This document shows positions 11,543 through 24,335 of a stretch of 64,000 nucleotides of DNA, in pieces (position 1 is the first letter of the stretch; the number at the start of each line of letters is the position of its first letter). The notes under the pieces are model-generated. The model was not told where the DNA came from. It saw only the letters and a program-made list of their open reading frames with translations, and ran no database searches. The translations under genes and the position numbers were made by a program. The stretch is from Nematostella vectensis (Eukaryota > Cnidaria > Anthozoa > Actiniaria > Edwardsiidae), in contig NC_064047.1 in the NCBI RefSeq assembly GCF_932526225.1, positions 12,968,460 through 13,032,459 on the forward strand. The letters are read 5' to 3'.

Positions 11543-11797
11543 TTAAAGCCGCATTGTCACCAGTTTACTTCCGGAGGTCCGACGGAAACCTTAACCGTTA
11601 AAAGACAAAAGAATCTATTAAAATCCGAGATATTTAACAGGCCATCCGCTCTAAATTATCAATCATATCCTCAAAGAAACTTCCAATAGACACACTTCTT
11701 CCAATATTTTGAAATATTTTTCGCGTTTTCCGTTTAAAAATCATCGGATATTGTTAGGTAATCCACCGGAAGTAAACTGGTGACAATGCGGCTTTAA
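11543..11797. mobile_element. MITE with perfect 32-bp inverted ends flanked by TTAA
   Basis: The first 32 bases (TTAAAGCCGCATTGTCACCA through CCGG) are the exact reverse complement of 11766-11797. Counting TTAA as target duplication, the TIR starts AGCCGCATTGTCACC. A TTAA target is the signature of piggyBac-type elements, so a non-autonomous piggyBac relative is inferred. No coding capacity. Confidence 0.85.
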
Positions 11798-14690
11798 TCA
11801 CTTCTGCAGTAATCGTAACACCAATGTAAAAATCATCGAACAAGCAATCACTAAGCCTGCATTGCGTTATGGGTTAGGAACTATATAACTTGACAAAAAT
11901 CACTTTCAAAACCTAAAAAATCAAACAGGTGCAATCATATCCACTCTACTAACAGCCGTTTGTAGATAAAGCACCGAGTATTAAATCCATCAAATAATAT
12001 ATTACATTTCATAGCTATAGACAATCATCTTTTTTCATAATAAAGAAATATATTCCTGGCAATTGGATACAAAACGTAATCTTAACACGCGTCCTTAAAC
12101 TTTTTTTTTTATACAGTAAGCGAATCAGTTGTCAATCAGACCATACAAGGCATAGGTACTTATGAAGACCTTATAAGGGAATAAGGGTATTTACGGTTAG
12201 ATGTGCCGTTAGATTTCTTAGTTTAATGAGAGTTACAAGCAATAAAGACGTGAAAAGTAGTCAGCAAATATATAACAACTAAAATAATTCATCTATGCGA
12301 GTAAAAACATAGAAGCCAATACCAATTCTATGCAAAAACAGGAGAAAACCCCAATAATGGTTTTATAGGCATCTAGCAATATATTTCCAGTCCTGAAGTT
12401 ACAACAAAAATAATTATAAATTATTCCATCGCGAGGGACTGACCAAATTTCGCACCATACACTTAGTGGATTTTGGCGGGAAAACAAGCATCAACACATC
12501 TAACACCCATGCGCCATCTCCCGCCATTTCACAACCTTGTTCTAGTGCTAATTCCCAGTCCCCTGGGTGAAAGTAATCATACATGGTCTAGATCGAAGTG
12601 TAGTTATGAAGTCATTGTTACTGATGTAGCCTAAATGCCGTTTCTAGTCTAGTTATGATGGTCACATAGCAGGATTAGTTTGTGTAGAGCTAAGTCAGAC
12701 TCTGTCACGGCAACGCTTGGGTTAAGCTCCTGTTGTTAGCCATTTTATGCTGGATGGAGGAACACATTACATGAATTAGAAATTACTCTATGCTTACCGG
12801 TGTTCAATTAAAGTTGGTATTATAGTGTGTTATTTTGAACTAATTAGATGAGAAAAAGCAGTGCAATTACGAAAGACATTTTGAGTAAACAACAGGAAAA
12901 GTCAAGTTCTCAAATGACAATACTGTACATAAAAAAGCCGTGTTGCCTGTCAAGGCGACAAATAATTCAGGAAAATAGAAGTTTAATTTAAATTTAAAAA
13001 ACAGAGGAGAAGCAAAAGGGTGTAAAGTGCTGAGTATAATGACAAAAAAGATGAAACGTAAAAACATGCGTTAACTTTCTTAGCACGGGTTAGCTTAGAC
13101 GGTCTTTAGAAAAGCAAAAGTTCACTGACATTGCTTGCAAGAAGAGGATGATATATATACCTCAAGTCACGTGATTGACATTTTAATTAAATTATATGGA
13201 AAACAAATCAATGTATAATAACGTCTAAATTGCACTAAGATTGTGTTTCACACAACACTTTTTTAAAACCAATTCTCACTAAGAGTGCAGGTATAAAAAA
13301 TATATGTCAAAAATAAAAAAAAGGATATGCTTACAAAATAGAACATTTAGTACAATAGAATTTACACAAGAATTTCATTTTAGTGAGTTTGTGTCTATCT
13401 TTTAAAATATTGTATATATCATATATTATATAATTTGAGATTTTTTTATATAAAATGTAAAAATGTATATTTTGTATATAAAATCTTTCTGGAGTAAGGA
13501 ATAGAACTACTGCAAGCCAGCTAGCCATTGCTGGAAATTCTAAGAAAAAATAGGAGAACCATTTTAGAATACACAATTCCCGATTGTACATACACCATGT
13601 TCAATGTTTCCAATCTTCAAATCCTATGAACTTACCATATTTAGAAAAAACGCAAAATTTCATTTATATTTTCACAATGGCTTAGGCAGGAAAAACTGAA
13701 TAAACAAATGGCACAAACACCAATGATGCATAAATAGATTTCTTTTTCAAGAAATATGTCCACCAGTGCAATGCATTATGGTTAGGGCCATATATAGCAT
13801 ACCTAGGAGGCACCCTTTCTATTTGTCACTCTTGTTATAAAGCTGTTTATACCTTATCTCTGATAGGGATGCTCTCTGATTGGTCGACGTGGCTTGACAG
13901 CACCTGAGGTCAAAGTCAATGGTTAGTTACCAGGGGATTACTAAGATATGAATACAACAACAGTGACTGCAGTACTACGAGCACAAGGTGACTTCATGTT
14001 ACCCCCAGATCTCCCTTTTAAAGAAAACATTGGAAATGCTGATTTAGAAGAGTAAGTACACAGCTGCTTTGTCTCCTATTATCTTTGCTCTACAAAGGAG
14101 TTCTTTTGTCTCTATTCTTCTCGTTCTTTGTGTCGAGGTGCGGATATTGTTCATTTGCCCAATCAAATTGCAGCTTGTAAGAGCTGCATACTGACCCATT
14201 TAGAAAGCATGATTTAGTTGTATGCGAACTGCCTACAACATTAGCCCAGAATTACACACAACAGAGTTGTGGCTGATTTACACTATACAACTCAAGTTGG
14301 AGGATGGTAACCGTGATTTCAATTTCTTTTAAACAAAGCTCAAGTAGTTATATAGATAATACTGACCATTTTTCTGTGTGGCATGTTAGTTGACAACTGA
14401 ACACAGGAGAACTTTTTTGGATTTCTTTCTTGAATCAAATCATAAATGGTCTAATCTACTAGGGTCTGTCTAGGGTTTAGATGTCTCATTCTCCAAAGAC
14501 TAAAAGTACTACTAAGTACTAAATAAGTACTACTGCACAAAAGGTGTCCCAATTTAGTTTGGGTTAGTTTTTTATTTACTTTGTCACAGCAACACCTTAC
14601 CATACGATACCACATCACCTAAATGCTATACGAACCAGCACAAGTAAGTATCAAGCATACCAGTGTCATATTTACCTGAGCAATACATAC
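11798..14690. other. Spacer downstream of the quaking-like gene
   Basis: AT-rich sequence. The last coding exon of the quaking-like gene, expected here on the minus strand, was not recognised. It holds copy 2 of the 90-bp dispersed repeat (14108-14195). A possible initial exon on the plus strand (13948-14051) ends in GTAAGT; see findings. Confidence 0.5.
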
Positions 14691-14798
14691 CAAGTATTGA
14701 TGGCTCTAATGCTGCATGATAATCTAACAATGTGCCTGGGCGTGTCGCAGCATAGGGGAACTCAAGACCTGTGAGGGGTGAAGGGTATGCTCCAGGAA
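14691..14798 (-). CDS. Quaking-like exon 8 (tail, EPSILG)
   Basis: Acceptor TTTATGGTTTCAG. It encodes [17 protein letters not shown] and then [14 protein letters not shown] before donor G|GTATGT. A second donor (CAG|GTAAAT, exon end 14676) lies 15 bp downstream in the same phase and would add five codons. Without splicing the frame runs to a stop at 14626. Confidence 0.85.
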
Positions 14799-17700
14799 CT
14801 GAAACCATAAATAAAGAAAACAAGTCAGCCATAAGAGAGGAGATAAGGCCATATTAGAATTACAATAAATGGGGTAATAATTAACTTGATAATTTCTAGT
14901 TATTATAAAGTAATCTAAAAGTTCTCAATTAAAAAAATGTAATTAAATATCAACACTTGTTACAAGTTATTTCTTAGCAGAAGGGCTATGTATGTATTCT
15001 ACATTACATACTATGGATATATATAAGCTACAAGTATGTCTTTAAGGAAAAAACTTGCATGTGAAAGAAAAAAGAAAATTAAGTTATGACAATACAAATA
15101 ACAATATACAAGTGCCTATAGAAAAATTGTGAGCATTAGAGTTTACATTTTCAAGTTTGATCTTTTGAATTCCAATGCAGACACAAAACAGGCAGAGTTG
15201 TGTAAAAAAGGCCTCAAGCAGACAGCATATATATATTAGATTCAAGTCCCTACTATAAATTACACAAATGAAAAGTTGAGGCTGTTAAGTACAGTTTTCA
15301 GTGTAATAGCTTACACATCAGATAACGAAGTTAGAGTTTTAAGGAAAATTTGTTGTTTGTATATCCAGATATTTAGACAGAAATTTAGAGTTTTGGGAGG
15401 TTTTTGATATATCAACATATTCAGGTACAAAGTCAGAATTAGTTATTGTTTATCACCATATTCAGGCAGAAAGTACAGTAAGAGTTTTTGGTTAAAGTTA
15501 TTGTACTGCATTTCACCATATTCAGATATTACGTAAAGTAAGAGTTTTTGGTTAAGGTTTTCGTAAATCAACATATTCAGGTAAAATGTAAAGTTAGAGT
15601 TTTTGGTTAAAGTTATTGTATATCAACATATACAGGTAGAAAGTTAAAAGTTTTTGGTTAAGGTTGTTGTATATCAACTCTGTGAAGCTCACTCACATGC
15701 GGCTCCCCATATACGAGAAGGCACATGAAGGCCTATGGGAAAAACACCAAAGGCACTATTACTACAATGGGATCTTGTTCAAGTACTAACTCCATTATTT
15801 ACATACGCAAATATAGCAGGACATTGAAACACTGACATGTGTGTAAACAAATAAGACAATTTTCTCTGTATTGTAAACAAAAGACTTGGTGTCTTTAAAA
15901 AGATATGTAAGTAGTCATGCATGTTGTAAGCTGTTAAAATAAATTTGTGAACTTCGAGAAATACAAGTCAAATTAAACTCCATAGGCATCCCTGTACAGT
16001 TCTCAACAACTTAAAAATTGTAAGTTTTTACCGTGGTACAAATGTATCGATTTGATTTAAAAAAAAACTGTATATTTAAGGTTCAACCCTTAAAATGTCC
16101 TGTTACACAATTTTTGGACTGCTCAAAGTTCCATTAAATTAAATAACCAGGCCATGTGTCATGCTACATCAGAAAGCCTCTTTCAGCTGACACTTGGTCA
16201 TCCTAGCAAAGTACTACCAAGTGTAAGAAGGCACATTCCCATCTGTTTATTTGGGGAAGCTTTTAGATATTACCAATTTAATTTGGTAAATAAAGCATGA
16301 GTTTTTATTTTCGCGTTATTTTGAGATTTTTTTCTCATAATTTGTCTTCCAATACGGGTTGAAAACAATAACAAAGGTGTGGCTGAACAGGGCTGTTTGA
16401 GTGTGAAAAAAAAACAAGAATTATTATTCTTCTACACAGCAGTCTCATTGAAATTATATGGCTGCCTTTTTTATAATCTATACTTTATGCATGATCATCT
16501 AAGCACTTTTTGTACACCTTAACTTTCCAAATTTACCAATTTTACAAGCTTTTCTTCATTACATAAGTTGTAAATTAATAAAAAATGGTGAAGTTTTGTA
16601 GGATACAGTAGATTAAATTTCAGGGCAATAGGCAACATGCACTAAGAAATCACATAACTTTTACGGGGGCAAACTCGCACTTTTGGCAGCAAAATAACAG
16701 CAAAAAGCAACCTTGCATAATTAATGCAAGGAAAGGGGTTAATATTTGTTGTCGCTTTGTGGCGTGATAACTGGAGGCGCTCGCTTCTGCGTTACTTTGG
16801 TGTGAGTTTACCATTCAAAAAGTCAAGTTACCTAGTTAATGAGATTCATCTCCTTACAAAACTAAATTGTACATCCGATTTGTATACATTGTGTTGTGGT
16901 TCTACGTTCTACAACATAAATCTAAGGCACTCTTAACACACCTGGAGGTCTTGCCGCAAGCTGGTACCCTGCTAGGCCTGGATGTATTGGCATGCCGAGC
17001 AGCCCACCAGGTAGGATTGGTGATCCTGGCAGTGAAGAAACTGGAATTGTATTCAAAGATGCTTAGAACAACCAAAATTACTGCATAAAGCTTTGCAGGA
17101 GTATTATCAACCTGCATGTTTTTTCACTTTTTTTGCTATTCTCACTTCCCTGCATTTCTTTTCTACTGGTTCGTTCCTAATTCAACTACATATCCTTGCA
17201 ATCACAATTAGAATTGGCAATCACAATAGCTCACCTGCTGTCACACCCGGGACACCTGATTCGCGCAGCGTTCCATTAAGAAGAGCTAAGTCCTTGAGTT
17301 GCTTCTTTTTTATCTCATCCTCTCCTTCCTCCTATTGCACCCAAACAAATCAGTAATTATATACTGTATATATAATGCCTACACATTACCTAACAATTAA
17401 AATGCATATCCAAGGTCCCTGATAAAGTGATCCTTTGAATTATGCACTACAGATCATGTTACTTAAATAACATAAGCATTCTTTTCCTCCCCTCCCCTCC
17501 CCTCCCCTCCCCTCCCCTCAATGCATTTACTGGCAATGACTTGTTTGATTCCTTGGCCCAAAATGATCAATACAAAAGGCCCAAATAGTCGTGTTTGTAA
17601 ACCAAAAGAATAAATACAAAACAGCGAAAACAGGCATTCGACTTTTTGTGTTAAATACAACTTCTTCGGGGCAGACTGACAAAGTCTTATTAAAGCAAAA

Positions 17701-20700
17701 CCTTGGCAAAGTCGAGTGACAGTTTTTAATGTTATTTGAAAATGATCTATATAATCCAAGAAACAAACAGCTGTGCTACAGGAAGAACATAGATACTTAC
17801 CACGGGCCTAAGGAGTGACTGTACCCTTTCAACAGCCTTCTCTAGGCGGGTGTGGCAGCGCTCCTCTGTATCCTCGCATGATATTAACACATGCAGGTCT
17901 TCATCCAGATGTTCGTAGTTAGGTTGGCCACGTTTTTCCTCTTCCTAGAAAACAAACATTACGCTACATACAGAGAAATATGTATCACAGATGAAACGTT
18001 TTTTTCTCTGTGATGATGTACTCGAGAGCAGAAATTAAACTTCTCAGTTATTCAGAGGAGAAGATGGAGGATGATAGGGCATTTTAGACAAAAAAAAAGT
18101 CACCAAGGTAGCCCTCTCGGGGACACCTGGAGGGACTAAAAAAGGAGAGGAAGGCCTTTGACCACCTGGTGAAAAACGGTAGAGGGAGAAAGGAACAGTG
18201 CCGGATGGAAGACGGGATAAGGCAAAGGCTGCTGCTGCCACCAGAACAGACTGGAAGCATTCTGTGGAGCCCTTATGTGGCATAAAGAAGATATGTTACA
18301 AGTAACAGATGAGGAGGCTGATACTCTTGATATGACGGGTGTAGCAGAAAATACTTGAGCATTGTTTTGTGTAAAAAACAACAAAAGAAAACACCTGTCT
18401 TGCAGTGCATTGAGTTGAAAACAAACACAGCAGCTTAATAATTTAACAAATATTTCTCATGTCAGTTGCATAAAAATGGCAATTGGATGCAAAGGGTGAG
18501 TTTTCTTTTTTAGGAACTTACGAGTTTTTTGTCTTTCATCGAGCCCTTTCCTCTTACAAGCAGCTTACACCCTGTTGTACTTTCAATTTCTCTTAGCGTC
18601 ATTCCCCTTGGACCAATTACTCTGCCTACAAAGTTGAACTGCAAAATAAATAAAAAATGAGCAATCAATTACTATATTCACTCATTCCTTTTTTACATAA
18701 TAAGCCATGATAAAAATACATTATCATGGTAAAAATACAAATGAGTCTGGATGCAGGGGTAAAATAACATTTTCTATCTTCTTTCAAAGATTTGACTGTT
18801 CTTTTATTGAGAGCTGTATCTCAAAAGACTGTTCAATGAAATACTTTTATTCTTACTGTATTTATTTTTCAGGGTAAACACAGATAAAAAAATAAATAGT
18901 ATTTAAATAGTGCTATGCATTTATATAGTGCTACAGTATGTCCAGCCACCCTTCTTAATAAAAAAGGCTTCTAGAAGGCTCAAATGTTTGGCAAGTCAAA
19001 TTCAGGGCAGAGAAACAGAAAGATTCTCCCCATGTCTCAACCAGGAGGTGAAAGGCCCTATAGACTTTGAAGAGCTAGCCCCCAGGGCCATCTGTGAAGC
19101 CAGGGGGAACCAGAGGATTACCTTGGGGAACTCCTTCACTGGTGCATAAACTTTCTCCACTAACTTCACCCTGGGTCCAGACGGAGCAGGCAGTGATAGA
19201 TCAGCAATTGATGTTGTCCCGTTATCCACACCGTTTGTCGCACCATGGAATAGTTCATTTCTTACTTTGTTGATTTCTGTGAATGGAAAATTAATTCTAA
19301 GAAATACATCCTTATCCCACGAGTGACCTGAAAAGCAAATTGGATAAAAGAAGTGAAACATTTTTATTCTATGGAAGTCCTAAAAAGCAAATTGTGTCAA
19401 AAGGAAAGAGATCCCACACTAGTACTTTATCAGACACTTCAATTTTGAAACTTATCTTGTGACGTATCTTTCCTGTCATTATTTTGCCCATATTTGATAG
19501 TAATTATAGACATTACATGTATAAAACACATGGAAGGTAAATAAATACATTTTCATGTGCCCAAGTGGGAGCCCCCTAAACCTCTATGAATTTGCTACTT
19601 GGCACACTATATTTTCCTTACAGTAGTTCATATTTGACTGTGAATTTCACCAATTTTACCATATTTTCCTCATATTAGAATGTGAGAGTGAGTTATTCCC
19701 TTCAAAATCTTCAGGCATTTCAATATAATCTTGCAAAGGTGACTTGACATGAACTTAATTGAAATCACAGAGGAAGTGCTTGAACATTACTGACTCAATA
19801 CAGCATAAGGACTACATCATTTGGTCTTCCAGGGACTTTTTCCTGTGATGCAGCAAATACTGCTCCTTACAATAAGTAGAAATTGAAAAAAAAAATGAAA
19901 ATCAAAATTGTAAATATCCAGCAAAAAAACAACCACCCTGAAGAGTTATATCTAACCATTTTTATGGAAAAAACTGTCTAAACAATTGCAGGGAAGTAAT
20001 ACAGTATCTAACAAAAAACAATCAATGTAAACAGGTAATGAGAGTTTTTTATCTCACATTTTACAATAATTTCCATACCAATTCAAGTTTGAAGAAATAC
20101 GCTGTAATGAGGTCTAATAAACTCTAAGAAAAGCTCACATCTAAAGAGCTCTAATATAAGGAGAAAACTGGCACCACTAGTATTTAACCTGAATATCCAT
20201 AGTGGGGAAGGTATAACCTTTAAATATGGTTTCTGGAAGCAAAACACTCAATAAATCTTCTTGTGTTTCAGAGGAAATAACAGGTAGAAGAGTTCCCTTT
20301 TTTTCATTTATGTAGTTGTTCAATAAAAAATGACCTTCAAATTTGGAGAATAGAAAAAACATCTTTGGAAATTCATTTGTTCTTTTTTCATCCAAAATAA
20401 CCTGAAACCCCACCAGATGGTGGTTCCAAAAAAGGAGCTTCCTTCAAACTGCTTTTTTTCCAGGACCATGAGTGGTTGAATAATACAAAGGCACTTTTTT
20501 AAATGAATAACTTCAGTGACTATTATATTTTTTTTGTTAGATGACACTATAGGGGACTGTGGATTTTAAGTTATTTGTAAAGGAAACAATCCCATTCTGT
20601 TAAAATGGCATTATCTAGGGAAGAACCTGGATGCATATTAAAGAGGGACTTCACGATTTATCCACCTAACAAGAAAGAGCACATAGACTAGGAAATAAAA

Positions 20701-23700
20701 GTGGAAATAAGCAAAACTTTTAGTTCACTCTTTAATTCAAAACCAAATATGTAAGTCATAAAAACAAGAAATGACAACAGTGACTATACTGTTTGAATTC
20801 ACTTAAAGTTTTCATTCTATGACTAGAAGTTTTACATAATTTAGTGATATCATTTTGGATAAGTTTGTGCCAGAGGGTATTACAGAAAGTCTGCTCCAGA
20901 TTTTGCTACAGTAGGCCTTGATAAACCAGCAACATGACTACAATTCTATAAGTAGTTGTATTGGAAATTTTCTATTTAACTTTTCCCATTACATTCTGAA
21001 CACTGAATGCAATCTAACCCCTAGTTCCATTTCTGTGGTTGTCAAACACATGTAAAACTATTGCTGATACAATCACCTAAGATAAGCAGAATTTGAATTT
21101 CCCTTATTTATTTCAGGTTCAATAAGAGATAAGTGTACAACCAATACAAGTTGTTTGATTTTGACATGATTATGCTAAACTCTGATCAATGTCTCAAACA
21201 ATGCCTCATTGGATTTCTGAGATATCCCCATATTATTCTATTTGAGAAAATGCTTTATTTTTTCAGAAAGAATGACCCATCCAAATTCAAGGGCTAATTT
21301 CCTAGATATAACTATCTTGAAAAGCTTGCCAACAAAATGACTAAGAGATTCTATATAAGCAAAATGGAAACAAGCAATACAAGGATTTACCCGAAAGCAG
21401 GATTCAATTTTAGAACAATCTCTTGTGCTATTTTTGGTATTGAATATTTAATCTTGTTATGGGGTTAACTAGGTCTCAGTCTGTAGAATGATCACCACTA
21501 AAATGCAACATGAAACTACATAACAATGTCTTGCAAAATATATAAGAGGCAAATAAAATTTACTTTTCTGAATTATTAGAATTCAATTACAAACCCTAAA
21601 AATATGATTTTAAGGAAGACAAGTTTTATAAACACATTAAGAATTTATTTTTTGGAAAAGGGGATTTGTTGAATACTTGAGTTATCTTTTTAAAAAATTC
21701 AAATCATTGACAAATTTGATCTTGGGTGAGGAGAATTATCAATATAAGAAAGTCAAGACTTACAAAGCAATACTGGTTAATATAGTGTCTAATTATTTAA
21801 AACATACTAATAAAAAAGAAAATATCGGAAAGGAATTCTGATAAATGATATGTTTCTAAAAAAAATAATAAACACATGTTTAATCAGTATAAGAACTTTT
21901 CTATTCGCATAGTCTAAGCAAACATGACATATTCAATAAAAAAATAATTGTATACAAATAACATAGGAAAAACGGTAAGTTTTTGGAATTCAATCTTTTA
22001 CACAAGACTAAACAATATCATCTATTTTGTAGTAATTTTATCCACCACAACCAACATAGTTCAGTTGTTTTTGGTGTTACAAGTAACAGGTAAGTGTAAG
22101 TATGGGACATTTAATAAAATATTTATCCTGTTGTAGTGCTGACGATGGTTGATGTGGGATTGTCATGAACCTTTTGGAACAGATGCAATCATGTGTATTC
22201 GGTTCTAAATCTGTGAATTTCTTTTCAATCCCTAAAGCAAAAATACTTCCACGACAATTTAATTATTGCTATTATGACTGGTGACAATCAAATATTCACA
22301 CATGGAATATTAATTTATTTTCGTTCTCTCCAAGATAAAATTCAGAAAACTGAACTTACTATCGTGGCAAAAACGATAATGAAAAATGAGGCATTTAGAA
22401 TTCCGAGCGGTCCAAGGTGTTTCAAAAATCCATTGTTTCACCTAAAATACGAGAACTATTAAACTTTCATAACACCACAAGCATCAATAGATAAAACATC
22501 TGATCGACCACTGGTACGAATTAAAACTGACTTTTAGTTTTAGCGAAGGGGGAGATGTGATAGCGCGGGTGACCAATGCAAAGTTTGTTTTAACAAAAAA
22601 TACACTTCGAAACCATAATAATAGGCAAAACTACATTCTACCAGACGAGGCAGTGTTGTTTTTTGGTGTCCAATTGAGGATAAGGATTTGTTCCAAGTTC
22701 CCTTTGGTCATTCTTTGAATAACTCTGGGGTATATCGGTGACAGGCTACCTGCCGAGGCTAGCAAAATACCCGGTTCGTGTTACATAAACCTTGTTTTTC
22801 AACCCAGCCTACAACCTGGGGTTTATAAAATGACTTTCACAATAATAAACATGCTGACTACACTCTAGGTCAAACCCTCAATATCAAAGTCTTGTTCTAG
22901 GCGAGATCCGGAAAAATAAATCGCCAAGAAATCGCGATCATAATATTCCACGGGTCTTGCAAAATTCTCAAAAGAAATTGGACACGTCGAGATATCGAGT
23001 GACTGAAATATTCAATTAAATTCTATAAAATCCTTGTATTGTAAATTCCAACATTATACACCTTTTAAGAATACGAGATAGGTTTTCAACACTTGGCCAA
23101 ATGAATAAGGCTGTCCTTAGGATAAATAATTTGCCGTAAATACGGTCAAGAAACCGCAAAGCGAGCTACAATTTGTGAAAATTGCCCACATAAAATTTGA
23201 CAAGACGTGTTCCTGTTGATTTCTCGCTCCGGTGAAAGGAACGGACGCGTGTCGATCTCCACGCCAGAGAAACTGTTCGATTGAACGCGACGAATCGGTT
23301 TGCTAAAGCGAACAATAGCCATCAAATTGCGTTTATTTGCACAAGGACAGACAAGCAAGCAAAATAGACTCACGAAGAATAGCTTTTCAACGCGAGAAAA
23401 TGTAATTATGCAAGAATAAAAGCCGCAAGTTTTGCTGCTCGAAACCAGAGAAAACCAGCGAAACCTCGGCTTGAAATGCTCGCAGACTTAAAAGCATCTT
23501 AAGATCTCTTGAAGTTGAAAGTCTCAGCGGTTGGATATGGGCTGTTAGCTTTCTACTAAACGCGCTTTAGACATGGTTGGTTGACAAAGGATGAAATATT
23601 CATGGTTCCCGCAGAGAGAGTAGAATCAAGCACGCTTTCAGAAGAATACCAGTTTAATCATACGAAACGTAAATAAGAATTTTACGATCTTGTATTCTGA

Positions 23701-24335
23701 GGTTACAAATACATAGGGAGTCTTTTTTTTATCAAAATAAACGAGTATCATGCTAAAAATCTGACCCAAACAGTAAGGCGAATGGACGAGAGAACGTAAT
23801 CTGACCCTCAAGGATTAAACGTTCAAGAATTTAAGTTACTACTGAACTTGGTTTCTATTTACAAATCATAGAATCGTAAAGTTATTAAAAACCAACCTGC
23901 TTCTCAAAGCTTCCCTCTGGACTTCAGTGGTCGTTCAGAAGTTAAACTAAACTTGTTCATACAGGAGCATTGCAAAACAACTGGCTCCACGAAGGTTTGA
24001 AGACGGGACAGGCCACTTGAAGAAGACGGCACTCAAATTTCAACTTGCCTTTCGCAAGATTTTACAACGAAAACCCAGCCCAAAGATGCATTAGAAATTA
24101 CCTTGAATCGTTACTTCAGCAATGCTGCGTATTATTTATGTTGAATTGGCGATTATTTATCATAAACTGCTATTATTATTACAACATTATAGTCGCATCG
24201 TGTGAATAAGTTACTTCTGACTTTACCTTGATCGAGTAGCCGTTCTGCGTGAAGAAAAATCTTGGGCATTTTCGAGACGGTTGTTTTGTCATTCAATAGT
24301 TCGTTAAGGTATTCAGAAGTACTAGGAATACTCAT
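14691..24335 (-). CDS. Quaking/HOW-type STAR RNA-binding protein (multi-exon)
   Basis: Eight exons, all with GT-AG borders and matching phases: 24227-24335, 19122-19276, 18522-18638, 17801-17944, 17235-17331, 16942-17025, 15697-15732 and 14691-14798. Together they encode about 283 residues. In order: a QUA1 dimerisation region ([11 protein letters not shown] ... AERLLDQ), linker, KEFPK leading into a KH domain with the GRVIGPRG loop, a QUA2 region ([17 protein letters not shown]), and a Gly/Pro-rich tail ending in EPSILG. Vertebrate QKI has the same tail motif just before its alternative last exon. STAR proteins bind UAAY-type RNA sites as dimers and control splicing, stability and transport. 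The start at 24335 (MSIPS) was chosen because it lies just ahead of QUA1. The final exon was not found. Family assignment is strong; orthology to QKI/HOW rather than a relative is likely. Confidence 0.92.
15330..15690. repeat. Degenerate tandem repeat in a quaking-like intron
   Basis: About six diverged copies of an AT-rich unit with CATATTCAGGTA and AGAGTTTTTGGTTAA. Spacings range from 41 to 60 bp. The array ends next to the 36-bp candidate exon. Confidence 0.75.
15697..15732 (-). CDS. Candidate 36-bp cassette exon of the quaking-like gene
   Basis: Between acceptor TTTTTCCCATAG and donor GTGAGT lies a 36-bp exon in phase 1 at both ends. It can be kept or skipped without changing frame. It would add about 12 residues ([11 protein letters not shown]). 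Phase fit and good splice sites support it. Its size means there is no homology support. Confidence 0.55.
16625..16715 (+). repeat. Dispersed repeat, copy 3 (TTTTGGCGGCAAAAT family)
   Basis: CACTAAGAAATCACATAA ... TTTTGGCAGCAAAATAAC ... AAAAGCAAC is a diverged copy of the sequence at 6640-6745. It lies in the intron after exon 6. Confidence 0.55.
16942..17025 (-). CDS. Quaking-like exon 6 (Gly/Pro-rich tail)
   Basis: 84 bp, phase 1 in and out, acceptor TTCACTGCCAG and donor CAG|GTGTGT. It encodes a low-complexity Gly/Pro/Leu stretch ([20 protein letters not shown]), typical of the tail after QUA2. Confidence 0.82.
17235..17331 (-). CDS. Quaking-like exon 5 (QUA2)
   Basis: Starts [20 protein letters not shown], the QUA2 region that extends RNA contact beyond the KH fold. 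Donor CAG|GTGAGC, phase 1 out. Confidence 0.93.
17486..17519 (+). repeat. (CCCCT)n microsatellite
   Basis: About seven copies of the pentamer CCCCT in an intron of the quaking-like gene. Confidence 0.9.
17801..17944 (-). CDS. Quaking-like exon 4 (KH domain, second half)
   Basis: 48 codons, phase 0 on both sides, with acceptor TTTTCTAG and donor GTAAGT. It contains [16 protein letters not shown] and the following helix [15 protein letters not shown], as in STAR KH domains. Confidence 0.95.
18522..18638 (-). CDS. Quaking-like exon 3 (KH domain, first half)
   Basis: Exactly 39 codons between TTTTGCAG and GTAAGT. It contains [14 protein letters not shown] (the KH GxxG loop region) and [14 protein letters not shown], hallmarks of STAR KH domains. 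Confidence 0.95.
19122..19276 (-). CDS. Quaking-like exon 2
   Basis: Acceptor TTCCATTCACAG, donor AAG|GTAATC, phase 1 in and phase 0 out. It encodes the end of QUA1 ([10 protein letters not shown]), a variable linker, and [15 protein letters not shown], the lead-in to the KH domain. Confidence 0.92.
19277..24226 (-). other. Large first intron of the quaking-like gene
   Basis: About 4.95 kb of AT-rich sequence. No repeat array, transposon end or exon on either strand was recognised. The open frames within it are short and unsupported. Confidence 0.6.
24227..24335 (-). CDS. Quaking-like exon 1 (QUA1)
   Basis: Begins at ATG 24335 and ends CTCGATCAAG before GTAAAG, phase 1. It encodes 36 residues with the QUA1 pattern YLNELLNDK and ERLLDQ. 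The frame stays open upstream, so an earlier start near 24419 is possible. That extension reads like untranslated sequence. Confidence 0.88.
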
